Shown here: positions 23,390 through 34,692 of the stretch, piece after piece
Numbering within the stretch: the first letter of the stretch is position 1
How the letters are laid out: each line of letters opens with the position of its first letter
NCBI RefSeq assembly: GCF_040954645.1
Contig: NC_092807.1
Span: forward strand, 75,718,021-75,782,020
DNA: 64,000 bases
Direction: 5' to 3'
DNA from: Diabrotica undecimpunctata
Taxonomy: Eukaryota; Arthropoda; Insecta; Coleoptera; Chrysomelidae
Notes under the pieces: model-generated
The model's database searches: none
What the model saw: the letters and a program-made list of their open reading frames with translations, nothing else
What the model was told of the DNA's origin: nothing
Program-made: the position numbers and the translations under genes

Positions 23390-23450
<61 letters not shown>
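23390..23450. repeat. (TA)n microsatellite
   Basis: A 61-bp TA run abutting the gypsy integrase fragment, which starts abruptly at its right edge. Confidence 0.95.
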
Positions 23451-23452
<2 letters not shown>

Positions 23453-23802
23453 GTATGATGCCACTAAGGCCATGGGAAGATAGAGAACAAAAGGAATACA
23501 CACAGATAATGGAAAATGTGCAGAGGAGATTGCGGAGAGCAAACGAAAAATATATCCAGAGGCAAGACCAAAATAGGAAAAGAAGACCAGTTACTTTCAA
23601 AAAAGGTGAGAAGGTTATGGTGAGAGCATTGCGCGTGTCCAACATTCCTAGCAACGTATGCGGAAAGTTAATGCCTGATTTTGAGGGTCCGTACATAGTA
23701 AACAATGAGAATGGGATAAATAGTTATGAGTTGAAGCACATAGAATCAGACAAGATTAGGGGAATTTATAATATCAACGATGTTTACAAATATTATGAAT
23801 AA
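23451..23802 (+). pseudogene. Ty3/gypsy integrase C-terminal (GPY/F) fragment
   Basis: The frame reads MMPLRPWEDREQKEY, then NRKRRPVTFKKGEKVMVRA, then LMPDFEGPYIVNNENGINSY, and ends at 23,801. This is the DNA-binding GPY/F module at the end of gypsy integrases. The same segment, more decayed, is at 53,330-53,625. All upstream Pol is missing: the reading frame emerges directly from the (TA)n tract. A polypurine-like AAAGGCGGGGA (23,867-23,877) follows, as expected before a 3' LTR. Confidence 0.7.
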
Positions 23803-23878
23803 AATACTGGTATTGTTTTTGCATAGAGAAAAATCCCTGCATAATTCAGTAATTTTTATCATATGCAAAGGCGGGGAT

Positions 23879-25203
23879 TTGTCATACTTTTTCTTTCCCA
23901 ACCAAAGAAAAATAAATAAAAATATCCATCGGAATAAAATTTTAAGATATCATTATAAACAAAAATGTATATAGTAATTTAAGATAAGATTTAGTGTAGA
24001 TAAGAATAGAAATTTGTTTGGCAAACGACCTTTTTCCGTTTCAAACAAAATTATCAAAAAACCTTTGTTTAGAATTAGAAGACATTTTACCTGTAAGTTA
24101 ATCTTTTCATTGTTTGTATAGTCGAGTATTAAATGACCATATTCTAATCTTTTGAAATATGTATAAATGATGTATTGACAAAACCAATTTTAAAGTAAGC
24201 TATTTAGTTTTTCTCTGAAACCGGAATTAGGCTTTTCCAAAATCATGGTAAACACAATTTGAGCTTTTGATTGGACGGTCGTTTTTAAATGGGAATTTGG
24301 GAGCCGATCATGAGACCGAAGGGGTTAGTGATATTTTGGTCATCGAAAGGAAACAGTCGTTTGTCTCAAGATAGGGTGTGGTTCGTGAGTTTGGATACCG
24401 GCGTAACGAAAAGAAGTGAATAGTTTGCAGAAGGAGATAACAAGTAGATTAAAAGAGGTCCTTGTATCTACCGTGGGAAATTTATAAAGTATATGTGAAA
24501 GTATTCTTACGGCATCAAGTTGACAAAAGGAGGTCCTGGTGTCATAAATAAGTAGCTGAGTTTGGAGAAGTGAATCAGGTGTTTTTTATTGTAGTCTGCA
24601 GGAGGTTTGCAGAGACGTTAAGAAGGAGCCGTGGTGCCAAAGAGGAGAGATCACATCGTTGAGGAGACTGGACTTTTCTGGGTATGTTCCAACATACAAC
24701 TCAACAAGAAAATAAGCTGTAAGTGTTTGTACAATTGAATTTTATATCTGTGAAGGATCGGTTTGACATCATGGTCATTAGCATTCAAATTTAAGAACTG
24801 AGGTTTTGTTAGGCTAATCAAAAGTTTAAAGTTTTGTTTTTTTTTGTTTCAAGTAAAGAAAAATTTAAGTAAAATTGGTTTTCACTTAATATAAATGTAT
24901 GTAGCTTTATAATATTATTATAAAAATATGATTTATTTTCTTGTATGCTGATTGATAAGATAACGACAGAATTTAATAATTGTTTTATTCGTTCATATAA
25001 AATAAAGAAACGTAAATCTTTGTAATATAATATATTTGTATTCTTATGTTTTCTTCTCTATCCCGATAAAAGACAACTAGAAAATCTTTTGAATTCATCG
25101 AACACCGGTAATATAAGGATTATTTTACTTTTGATAACAAATAAGTTATAATTCTTTTTTATTGGCTCAATAAACTAAGATTAAAGTCAAAATAAACAAT
25201 CAT

Positions 25204-25207
<4 letters not shown>
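23879..25207 (+). repeat. Probable 3' LTR of the gypsy fragment (about 1.3 kb)
   Basis: It begins TGTCATAC right after the polypurine tract and ends CATAACA before a (TA)n tract, so both TG and CA ends are present. AATAAA signals lie near 25,000 and 25,170. No second copy is available in the window to confirm the ends. A related PPT and LTR start are at 54,712. Confidence 0.4.

Positions 25208-25279
<72 letters not shown>
25208..25279. repeat. (TA)n microsatellite
   Basis: A 72-bp TA run between the LTR-like sequence and a PLE fragment. Confidence 0.95.
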
Positions 25280-25283
<4 letters not shown>

Positions 25284-25333
25284 TGAATGAAAATTACTTA
25301 GTTCTCGGGAAGAACCGCGTTGAGAATTTAAAA

Positions 25334-25373
25334 CTCGACGTTTCGGCACCCATTTTGGAGCCATTATCAAGAG
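25334..25373 (-). ncRNA. Hammerhead-ribozyme-like motif H2 (variant core)
   Basis: Read on the minus strand from 25,373: stem I CTC pairs with GAG. The core is TTGATAA, followed by one extra T, a GGC/GCC stem II with inner UCC/GGG pairing, GAA, self-complementary ACGT, and C17. It overlaps the end of the PLE ORF. Like H1, it has U3 and A8 in place of C3 and G8. Confidence 0.38.
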
Positions 25374-25981
25374 TGATACGGTTCGGTTAGAGTTCGGGGT
25401 CTCAATCTGCCTACTCCCCTCACTTGAAACGTACCAGTATCTAGTTCTATATTGCAAGAACTGTCTCTCGGCACTGAGGTCTCAATCTGCCTACTCCTCA
25501 GTGTCGAGTGACAACCGGTCTTACCCTGTGTGGCTGCTTTTATACTCGCTGTATGCGCGGGAACGGTATGCGCTGACGTGGTCTGAACTGACGTGGCCTG
25601 AGCGGTGTGGGCGGGAGGTCGCTGAAGCAGGGGTCGCCATGTTGCCGGCAATCGTTTCGCGTCATCGCGCGTGTTCAAGTTGTTAGGCCGTTTTTCGATT
25701 TCGATAGCTTCACGAATGATTCTCGATTTTAAGGAGCGGATGGGGGCGATGGTTTTTGCTTTTTCGAAATCTATTTTGTGGCCTGTTTGAATATGGTGTT
25801 GGGCTAGGGCTGAAGTAGTATCGGAATGTTTGACAGATATAGAATGTTCGTAAATACGGTTATGGATTCGTCGGTTTGTCTGTCCGATGTATGTACGTGG
25901 GCAACTGGAACAGGGTATCTCGTAGACACCATGGTCTTCATTAGGGATTTGGTCTTTTACGGATCTGACGAGATTGGACAA
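25367..25981 (-). pseudogene. PLE ORF C-terminus with GIY-YIG endonuclease
   Basis: A 204-residue minus-strand frame contains [19 protein letters not shown] near residues 17-35, which holds the GIY-YIG core and the PLE-specific Cys pair. [13 protein letters not shown] and [19 protein letters not shown] follow (His motif), then an Ala/His/Thr-rich low-complexity tail. The RT domain is absent, so it is 5'-truncated at 26,023. The nuclease would cut target DNA. It is homologous to the larger copies at 27.7-30.9 kb at moderate identity, so it belongs to a different subfamily. Confidence 0.75.
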
Positions 25982-26060
25982 CTTGGAGTGAGTAGTGAAG
26001 ATGGTTTTGATATTTAGAGTAATAAATTCTCAACGCGGTTCTTCCCGAGAACTAAGTAAT

Positions 26061-26064
<4 letters not shown>

Positions 26065-26133
<69 letters not shown>
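26065..26133. repeat. (TA)n microsatellite
   Basis: A 69-bp TA run separating the PLE fragment from the LINE. Confidence 0.95.
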
Positions 26134-26137
<4 letters not shown>

Positions 26138-27531
26138 TAATAGTAGACCTTTTCAATAAATGTATGTGTGGAGACCAGGAAATTCCTAAAGATTGGAATA
26201 AATCATATATAAGCTCCATATATAAGAGAGGGAATAAAAGAGACTGTTCCAATTATAGAGGTATTAGTGTGACGAGCTCTGTGGGCCGGTTGTACGGCAG
26301 AATATTAAAGAAGAGGGTTGAAAGACAGATACAAGATATTGAAGAACAAAGCGGCTTTCGTACCGGGAGATCCTGCCTTGATAATATATTTATCCTACGA
26401 CAAATAATTGAAAAGCGTGTCGAAAGAAGTAGAGAGACCCATTTGGTATTTATAGACCTTGAGAAAGCATATGATAGTGTCCCGTTAAAGAAAATGTTTG
26501 AGGTCCTCGAAAGGTCCGGATTGGATTCGACGTATATCCGAGCGATATATAAATTGTACGAAAATGCAGTTAGTTGTGTAAAAATTGGAACCAGAACCTC
26601 AAATGAATTTAAAGTCACTAAAGGCCTAAAGCAAGGATGCTGTTTGTCACCGACACTCTTTAAAATATACGTCCAAGAAGCATTGAGGAATTGGAGAAAT
26701 AAATGTAGATTTATGGGCATCGAAGTGGGACAAGAAACTCTGTATACATTGTTATTTGCAGATGATCAGGTGGTGGTTGCAACCGATGAGGAAGATATAA
26801 ATTATATGAATCGAAAATTATTTGAGGAATATGCCAAATGGGGGCTTACTGTAAACATAAGCAAAACAGAATATTTAAAAATTGGAGGAAATACCACAGA
26901 TCTGAGGCTTGAAAACGCAGTTATAAAAGGCTGCAACCAGTATAAATATCTAGGAAGCATCATATCAGCAGATGGCAGAGTTAAGATAGATGTACAAAAC
27001 CGAATAACCCAAGGGAAAAAATGCATCCGAATACTGAATTCATTACTGTGGTCTAATAAAATAAAGATGCATACCAAACTTCGCGTATACAGAGCAATTG
27101 TAGAACCAATTACCACATATGGTGCTGAATGTTGGACGATGACAAAGAATGAACGAGATAAAGTAGACGTTGTGGAAATGGATTATCTTAGAAGGTCATG
27201 TCGAGTATCGAGAATGGAAAGAATCAGGAATGAGGAAATACGAAACCGTACAGGAATTAGAGATACTCTTTTAGATAGAATACAAGGAAGGCAATTACAA
27301 TGGTATGGTCACGTGATGAGAATGGAGGAGGAGCGGTGGCCAAAGAAAGCCTTAATGTATGTTCCGCCAGAAAGAAGGAAAAGGGGAAGACCACCAAATT
27401 CCTGGAGAAGAGAAATTACAAAAACAATGCAATCTAGAGGCTTAGAAGAGGGAGATTGGAGAGATAGGAAAAGATGGAGGCTGAAATGCGGGAAGCGGCA
27501 ATCGCCGTAGGACCCCCGTTATATGATGATG
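26134..27531 (+). CDS. LINE reverse transcriptase ORF, 5'-truncated but open
   Basis: The frame is open from the TA tract to 27,510 (448 residues from the first ATG at 26,164). Motifs in order are ISSIYKRGNKRDCSNYRGIS (RT 1-2a), GFRTGRSCLDNI, FIDLEKAYDSVP (catalytic Asp), KGLKQGCCLSPTLFKIY, LLFADDQVVVA at about 26,750 (catalytic pair), TVNISKTEYLKIG and YKYLGSIIS. The C-terminal connection follows (TYGAECWTM, WYGHVMRMEEERWP, RGRPPNSWR). No stop interrupts it, so this is the best-preserved LINE in the window. The endonuclease half is missing. The 3' end is TGATGATGAT running into (TA)n. Confidence 0.82.
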
Positions 27532-27536
27532 ATATA

Positions 27537-27602
<66 letters not shown>
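27532..27602. repeat. (TA)n microsatellite
   Basis: TA run between the LINE 3' end and the left arm of the PLE palindrome. Confidence 0.95.
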
Positions 27603-27605
<3 letters not shown>

Positions 27606-27688
27606 CTTAGAGCTAAGATTAATATTATTATAAAAATTAATATTAAACTCACCAGTCTTCCGGGTTGAACCGCGTCGATATCCATTTT

Positions 27689-27728
27689 GCCGAGCTTTCG
27701 ACATCCTCTCTGATGTCTTCTTCAGGGC
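27689..27728 (-). ncRNA. Hammerhead-ribozyme-like motif H3, palindrome partner
   Basis: The identical inverted copy of the motif at 30,868-30,907 lies at the 3' end of the left PLE copy, overlapping its stop codon region. Confidence 0.45.
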
Positions 27729-29640
27729 TTCCGAGGTCTCAGTCTCCCGAGCCCCCAGACACTACTACACTCACTAGTCACTTCTAGTTCACTCACTAGT
27801 TCAATACTACGACTGGGACCAGGGGACGGTTCATTTATACCGTCGATGGTGACGTGGCCTAGGTGGGGGTTAGGGTGGGGATTGGCGTGAGAGTTGGCGC
27901 GAACATTTCCGACAGTGGGATTTTGATTCGAAGATGGAGGGGACGATATTTTGTTTATGAGAGGTCTCCATGTAGAAGGTAGCCGTATGGCGTCATCTCT
28001 TTTATTAAGGCAATTTGGTCTTTTTTCTATTTCTATGGCTTCTCGGATAATTCTTGGTTTATAAAAGCGGATGGGGGCTATGGTTCTGGAGTTTTCGAAA
28101 TCAATTTTGTGACCTGTATGAAGATGGTGTTGACCGAGAGCTGAAATTGAATCGGAATTGCGAACAGAAATGGAATGCTCATAAATCCTATTTTGAATTC
28201 TACGATTTGTTTGGCCTATATAGGATCGGGGACAGTCTGCACAAGGAATTTCATAAACTCCGTGCTGTTCGTTTGGAATATTGTCTTTGATTGATCGAAC
28301 AAGAGATGAAAGTTTTTGTTGGGGGGTAAATATTGTTTTTATTCCTCTTGGTTTAAGAATTTTGTCGATTTTGTCAGTGACACCTTTGATGTAAGGAAGA
28401 AACGCTTTCGTATGATAAGGGTCTGAGTCTTTGGATTGAGATTGAGTGGGAGATTGATGTCTGTGGATGCTCCTATTGATGTGATTTTCGCGGTAGCCAT
28501 TTTGGATGAGGGCTTGTTTTAAACAAGAAAGCTCAGCGGATCTACTTGCATCATCGGAAAGGCGTATTGATCTGGATACAAGAGTATTATTGACTGAATT
28601 AATTTGTGAAGGTGCGTGGTGAGAGTTGGCATGCAAGTAACGATTGGTATGTGTGGGTTTTCGATAGACAGAGTAATGAAAACCTTGGGATTGGTGTTTC
28701 TTTATGAAAACATCGAGAAACGGTAGGGATGAATCAGTTTCTACCTCCATCGTGAACTGGATACTAGGATGTATACCATTCAGATGGGTTTGGAAAGACA
28801 CCAAAGCATCCCTGCCATGGGGCCAAATGACGAATGTATCGTCAACATATCGTAGCCAACATGTGGGTTTGAGCATTGATGTGGATAGTGCTCGGGTCTC
28901 GAAGTCTTCCATAAAGATATTGGCAATCACTGGAGATAGAGGGGAGCCCATTGGGGCACCATTTATTTGTCTGTAGAATTGATTTTGGAAGATGAAATAG
29001 GTGTTGGACATACAATGTTTAATGAGAGATAAGTGGTCTTGTTGGATACTGTACTTAGTTTTCAGAATGTTTAGAGTTTCATCTATAGGAATGTTTGTAA
29101 AAAGTGAGACAATATCGAAACTTACTAGAATGTCTGACGGTGATATAGGGTATTGTTTAAGAAGTTCGATGAAATGAAAAGAGTTTTTGACGAAGGATGA
29201 AGCATTTTCGGCGAAAGGTTGTAGAGTTTTGGCCAAATACTTGGCCAATGGTTGTGTAGGGCAGTTGTATGCACTGACAATGGGACGTAGAGGAATATCG
29301 GGTTTGTGAATTTTGGGGAGGCCATATATTCGAGGTGTTCTTGAAGACTTTTCACGAGGAATTAGAGATTTTTTGATGTCAACAGGAAGAGAGGTTTTAT
29401 TGATAATGGCTTTTGTTGTTTTCTCCAGATAGGTTGTTGGATTATTAGGAATTGGTTTGTAGTCTGGAGTGTTAACGAGATTTGAAAGTTTATTGATGTA
29501 AGAAGAAGTGTTTAGGATGACGGTGGCGTTTCCTTTATCGGCGGGAAGAATGACTAGATCTGGATTTGACCGAAGTTCTTTCAGGGCTTTTTTCTCGGAT
29601 TGGCTAATGTTCTGAGCAGGAGGCTTTGAGTTTCTAATGG
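27722..29640 (-). CDS. Penelope-like reverse transcriptase with GIY-YIG domain (left copy)
   Basis: The minus-strand frame is open from about 29,640 to the stop at 27,722; a conservative start at 29,248 gives 508 residues. The N-terminal part reads LVILPADKGNATVIL and PRIYGLPKIHKP, both PLE hallmarks. The palm reads [31 protein letters not shown], and YVDD at 28,838-28,849. Next come LPFLDVFI and [13 protein letters not shown]. The GIY-YIG module [19 protein letters not shown] lies near 28,270-28,205. A Pro-rich tail ends in [10 protein letters not shown]. The 5' end is cut at the palindrome spacer. No stop or frameshift was seen, so the enzyme domains look intact. Confidence 0.85.
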
Positions 29641-29644
29641 GCCA

Positions 29645-30874
29645 ATGGGCTCCCCTCTATCTCCAGTGATTGCCAATATCTTTATGGAAGACTTCGAGAC
29701 CCGAGCACTATCCACATCAATGCTCAAACCCACATGTTGGCTACGATATGTTGACGATACATTCGTCATTTGGCCCCATGGCAGGGATGCTTTGGTGTCT
29801 TTCCAAACCCATCTGAATGGTATACATCCTAGTATCCAGTTCACGATGGAGGTAGAAACTGATTCATCCCTACCGTTTCTCGATGTTTTCATAAAGAAAC
29901 ACCAATCCCAAGGTTTTCATTACTCTGTCTATCGAAAACCCACACATACCAATCGTTACTTGCATGCCAACTCTCACCACGCACCTTCACAAATTAATTC
30001 AGTCATTAATACTCTTGTATCCAGATCAATACGCCTTTCCGATGATGCAAGTAGATCCGCTGAGCTTTCTTGTTTAAAACAAGCCCTCATCCAAAATGGC
30101 TACCGCGAAAATCACATCAATAGGAGCATCCACAGACATCAATCTCCCACTCAATCTCAATCCAAAGACTCAGACCCTTATCATACGAAAGCGTTTCTTC
30201 CTTACATCAAAGGTGTCACTGACAAAATCGACAAAATTCTTAAACCAAGAGGAATAAAAACAATATTTACCCCCCAACAAAAACTTTCATCTCTTGTTCG
30301 ATCAATCAAAGACAATATTCCAAACGAACAGCACGGAGTTTATGAAATTCCTTGTGCAGACTGTCCCCGATCCTATATAGGCCAAACAAATCGTAGAATT
30401 CAAAATAGGATTTATGAACATTCCATTTCTGTTCGCAATTCCGATTCAATTTCAGCTCTCGGTCAACACCATCTTCATACAGGTCACAAAATTGATTTCG
30501 AAAACTCCAGAACCATAGCCCCCATCCGCTTTTATAAACCAAGAATTATCCGAGAAGCCATAGAAATAGAAAAAAGACCAAATTGCCTTAATAAAAGAGA
30601 TGACGCCATACGGCTACCTTCTACATGGAGACCTCTCATAAACAAAATATCGTCCCCTCCATCTTCGAATCAAAATCCCACTGTCGGAAATGTTCGCGCC
30701 AACTCTCACGCCAATCCCCACCCTAACCCCCACCTAGGCCACGTCACCATCGACGGTATAAATGAACCGTCCCCTGGTCCCAGTCGTAGTAGTGAACTAG
30801 TGAGTGAACTAGAAGTGACTAGTGAGTGTAGTAGTGTCTGGGGGCTCGGGAGACTGAGACCTCGGAAGCCCTGA
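29645..30874 (+). CDS. Penelope-like RT/GIY-YIG, right palindrome arm (5'-truncated copy)
   Basis: The 409-residue frame starts within the RT palm ([15 protein letters not shown]). It carries YVDD at 29,747-29,758, the LPFLDVF and [12 protein letters not shown] blocks, the GIY-YIG module near 30,330-30,400, and the same Pro-rich tail. It differs from the left copy at about three residues. It lacks RT motifs 1-4, so it cannot make a complete polymerase by itself. The stop overlaps the hammerhead-like motif at 30,868. Confidence 0.85.
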   Translation: MGSPLSPVIANIFMEDFETRALSTSMLKPTCWLRYVDDTFVIWPHGRDALVSFQTHLNGIHPSIQFTMEVETDSSLPFLDVFIKKHQSQGFHYSVYRKPTHTNRYLHANSHHAPSQINSVINTLVSRSIRLSDDASRSAELSCLKQALIQNGYRENHINRSIHRHQSPTQSQSKDSDPYHTKAFLPYIKGVTDKIDKILKPRGIKTIFTPQQKLSSLVRSIKDNIPNEQHGVYEIPCADCPRSYIGQTNRRIQNRIYEHSISVRNSDSISALGQHHLHTGHKIDFENSRTIAPIRFYKPRIIREAIEIEKRPNCLNKRDDAIRLPSTWRPLINKISSPPSSNQNPTVGNVRANSHANPHPNPHLGHVTIDGINEPSPGPSRSSELVSELEVTSECSSVWGLGRLRPRKP

Positions 30875-30907
30875 AGAAGACATCAGAGAGGATGTCGAAA
30901 GCTCGGC
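30868..30907 (+). ncRNA. Hammerhead-ribozyme-like motif H3 (canonical CUGANGA core)
   Basis: GCC (30,868-30,870) pairs with GGC (30,905-30,907). The core CTGAAGA is followed by one extra A, a 6-bp stem II (GACATC with GATGTC, loop AGAGAG), GAA, self-complementary AGCT, and C17. Only the single-base insertion after the core departs from the hammerhead consensus. Confidence 0.45.
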
Positions 30908-31021
30908 AAAATGGATATCGACGCGGTTCAACCCGGAAGACTGGTGAGTTTAATATTAATTTTTATAATAATATTAATCTTAGCTCTAAGTTTAATTGTA
31001 CTAACCGCGGAAATCTTTCCG

Positions 31022-31411
<390 letters not shown>

Positions 31412-31413
<2 letters not shown>

Positions 31414-32466
31414 CTTATAGCAAATATATACAACATAGAAACAAGGGGAGGATGATACTTAAAGGGGAGTGAATCTGTGAAACCATTAAATATGTAAGAT
31501 AATGAGTAAGAGAGAGAAATAAGATATATTTTCTCTCTCTTCCTCTCTCGAGAATAAAAATGTTCCTTTTGTATATATATTTAATATTATAAATATATTA
31601 TATTATATATAATATATATATATATAATATTATATATATATATAATATAATATATATTAATATTATTATTTATGTGATATGTTTTGTATTATTTATTAAA
31701 TGTTCATAATTATTTTAGGCTTTTGTATTTCAAAATAATCACTGTATGACAGACAACTGTCAATTTTAAAATCTGTTAGTATCATGTCTAATTGGCAAAT
31801 CTTTTACGTGTTTGGTTCATACGCTGGTGTACGTGAGTTCGAATCCCAATATGAATTTACTTTTTTATTTTTGAAATATTTAAAAACTTCACGTTAAGGT
31901 TATTAAATATATGTAATATACACAAAAATGCTAAATTTTAAAATAAAATGAAAATTTACAACATAATCCGAGTTGTTGGTTTTTTATTTTTATCTTCGTA
32001 AAGTAAGTTATGTATATTGGCAGTTTTAAATACTTATGAATATTGCATTTTAATTTGTATTGTATTATTATATTGAATTATGTTACAGTGTATTGTATTA
32101 TAATTTTTATATTAATAACAAAATAAACAATGAATTTTACTGCAGAGTATGTGTAAAAAAATTTTTTTGCAATCAACTCCTTTTATACATATATGAAAAT
32201 AAAAATATATATTTTCATTAAAATATTGATACAATCCTTCATTTACTATACTCCTATTACAGGTCAAATGTTTATATACAGCAAACGATGCACCATATAC
32301 CTATGTATATACCTAATTCTTTTTCTCTTTCTGCTCTCTCTTACCTATAGCATTAAATATGTAATGGCAGATTGACTCCCATATAAATTTGTAACAGCGA
32401 ACGCGTGGATAGAAGTATAACTTCTACCGGCAGTCCCACTGGACTGCCACACCCGTTTTTTTTTTT
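31412..32466. other. AT-rich non-coding interval
   Basis: No ORF. It has (GA)n/(TC)n patches at 31,508-31,550 and more TA-rich runs to 31,670. A box-B-like GAGTTCGAATCCC at 31,838-31,850 is the only tRNA-like feature and lacks a supporting fold. Confidence 0.4.
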
Positions 32467-32855
32467 TAAATTCTCCATCAATTTTACATAAAAAGTTCCT
32501 GTTGTAAAAATGTCGTATCTTTTCAGTTTTTGAGAAAAACAGCAGCTAATCATTATTTGCAGTGTTTTTTTTAATGCTAAAATTTATCTTTTTTAATATT
32601 GGCTGTTGATAGAAGTTAATACTAAAATCATAATATTCTTATTAATAAATTTTGAAACATTTTGTACAAAATTTAATATTTTTAATATTATTTTTACTAT
32701 TAACTTCTACCAACAGCAAATATTAAAAAAGATAAATTTGTGCATTTAAAAAAATATCTGCAAATAATGATTAACTGCTGTTTTTCTCAAAAACTAAAAG
32801 AGATACGACATTTTTACAACAGGCATTTTTTTGTAAAATTGATTGAAAATTTAAT
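32467..32855. repeat. Foldback element with about 170-bp arms
   Basis: The arm 32,468-32,640 is mirrored by 32,700-32,850. TGTCGTATCTTTTCAGTTTT on the left corresponds inversely to the block near 32,790-32,815, and TTAATATTGGCTGTTGATAG to the block near 32,700-32,722. The short AT-rich loop and the absence of an ORF suit a MITE or foldback element. Confidence 0.65.
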
Positions 32856-33218
32856 AAAATTGTAATAATGCCAATGTTGCCAAATATGCAGTGGCGTAGA
32901 AGTTCTATTTAAAATTGTGCAACTAGTAACCCCGATGCACGCCATTGCTTGATAATACGATGAGTTTATTTGTGTTTTAGATAAGTTTGGATGCCGCTTT
33001 AATAATTGTAAAATTAGAAGTCAATTGTAAATACTATTTTTGAGATATTTGCATAAAACTAAAAAATTATTTATACTTTATCACCCTGTATCTCAGAAAC
33101 AAAGCAAATACAACCTATGTTTATATAAACTTTTTTTTCACTAAATAAGGTCTACTATAAAGTCCTACTACAAGAACCTGACTTACTGTGTATATTTTCA
33201 TTTTTCCATTTAATTTCA

Positions 33219-33399
33219 CTGAAGACGATTTTATGGCGTCGAAACGTTGTCTAATAATAAAGTTTTATATAACGTTGAATTTCTAATATAAAGATAAATT
33301 GAAATCTGCAGAAAATTGAATTTAGTATCATTGGAAAAAATGAAGTTGATGATGGTTCCAAAAAGACGAAACGTCGGATATAACAATTTTTACAACGGT
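33219..33399 (+). other. Two PLE-tail-like hairpin segments (degenerate hammerhead-like)
   Basis: At 33,219 CTGAAGACG runs to CGTCGAAACGTT. At 33,346 TTGATGATGG runs to GACGAAACGTCGG. Both resemble the PLE tail motifs, but stem I does not pair in either, so they are degenerate relatives. The second is the left flank of the LINE insertion target. Confidence 0.35.
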
Positions 33400-33416
33400 T
33401 TAATAGAGCATTAAAA

Positions 33417-34692
33417 TAAGAAGAAAGAGAGGAAGAGAAAAGAAATAGTACATAAATTAGAGGATGTACAAAGTGGATTCAGGAAAGGACACAACACACA
33501 AGACCATATATTCACCATGCAACAAGTAATAGAAAAAGCCTTAAGGAAAAATAAAGAAATACATCTAAGCTTTATAGACATGGAAACAGCATTCGACTCA
33601 GTCAAAACAAAAGATATATGGGAAAGCCTAAAGAAGAAACAAGTAAGTGAAGAACTGATAGAAGCAACAAAGAGTATATACATGAAAACAACAAATACAG
33701 TAAGAATGTTAAATATACAGTCAGAACCATTTGAAACAACCCAAGGCGTTGGACAAGGGGGAAGTCTCAGCCCAGTACTATTCATAAATGTAATAGATGA
33801 GATAGTGAAAGAATGTAAGAAAACATTCAAGAAATACTGCATCGGTTGGAACAGAATGCAAATGATAAATGCTGAGATGTGTATATTTGCAGACGACATA
33901 GTATTAATTGCGGAAACTGCAGAAAAACTGAAATACAACTTAGAGAAATGGAACCTAGAAGCAAGCAAATACAACTTAAACGTAAACAAAGAGAAGACTC
34001 AAAGAATGAAAATATCAAGGAAACAAGGGTCGAAAGATCAAATAGAAGTAATGATAGACCAACAAAAAATAATACAGACAAATTCATACAAATACTTAGG
34101 AACAGTAATCAACAACAAAGGAGACATCGAGGATGATCTTAACAACAGAATGGAAAACACAGGAAAACTATTCCAAGCACTAAATAGAGGATTCCTTAAT
34201 AACAAAGAAATATCAACAAAGACCAAGATGACAAAAGACATCAGAGCAGAATTCAGGCAGCAGAGATGAAATACCTCAGAAGAACGATAGGAGTAAAAAG
34301 AACTGATAGAATCAGAAATGAAGAAATAAGAGAAAGACTCAAAATCAAACCGATACTCGAGTCAATCAAAGAGAAAAAATTGGCATGGTTCGGACATCTA
34401 ACCCGGATGGACAATAATAGATAAGTAAAAAGAGTGTGGGACGCCAAACCAATAGGGAAGAACAGAAGAGGAAGACCCATTAAAGAATGGAACAATGACA
34501 TCTCGCAGATACTGCAGAGTAAGGGTAAGACTTGGCAGGAAGCAACACAGATTTCATCCAATAGGAAGGAATGGAGAAAGTTCGTTAAGAGCTAGGACAC
34601 CTCAGAAGACTGTCAAATATTGTAAATTAATTAATTGTATTGTAAACGGCCCAACACCGAAAGGTACAAATGGGTCTACTGATTAAGTTAAG
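33417..34692 (+). pseudogene. LINE reverse transcriptase with 17-bp target duplication
   Basis: The direct repeat TTAATAGAGCATTAAAA flanks the insert (33,400-33,416 and 34,693-34,709). The 33,517-34,269 frame holds LSFIDMETAFDSV, GVGQGGSLSPVLF, CIFADDIVLIA at about 33,887, NVNKEKTQRMKI and YKYLGTVIN. The thumb region near 34,240 is deleted and the frame shifts to KYLRRTIGVKRTDR. It then passes a TAG near 34,421 and ends KEWRKFVKS. It is 5'-truncated and has the usual 3' UTR. This LINE lineage differs from the ones at 26 kb and 54 kb. Confidence 0.8.

Larger units (their letters stand above)
25280..26065 (-). mobile_element. PLE fragment with 43-bp inverted ends, between two TA tracts
   Basis: Positions 25,288-25,330 and 26,023-26,065 are reverse complements with one mismatch (core ACTTAGTTCTCGGGAAGAAC). 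Both abut, or nearly abut, a (TA)n run. The body carries the GIY-YIG end of a PLE ORF and its tail. PLEs usually have direct pseudo-LTRs, so inverted partial ends suggest an unusual integration or rearrangement. Confidence 0.65.
27600..30996. repeat. 3.4-kb palindrome of two near-identical PLE copies
   Basis: The left arm 27,600-28,954 is the reverse complement of the right arm 29,642-30,996. Each arm is 1,355 bp, and paired coordinates sum to 58,596 at both ends, so there is no net indel. The arm proteins differ at only a few residues (for example SVNNTLVS against SVINTLVS). The 687-bp spacer 28,955-29,641 continues the left copy only. Head-to-head partial copies of this kind are known for Penelope-type elements. 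Confidence 0.88.

Noticed and set aside
25280..26065. Classical TIR DNA transposon
   Set aside because: Despite the 43-bp inverted ends, the body is clearly a Penelope-like ORF, so a rearranged PLE is the better reading.
31795..31860. tRNA-like element near GAGTTCGAATCCC
   Set aside because: Only a box-B-like word. No supporting arms could be drawn.
33219..33260. Hammerhead ribozyme
   Set aside because: CTGAAGA and GAAACG are present, but stem I does not pair and stem II overlaps the core, so it is listed only as a degenerate relative.
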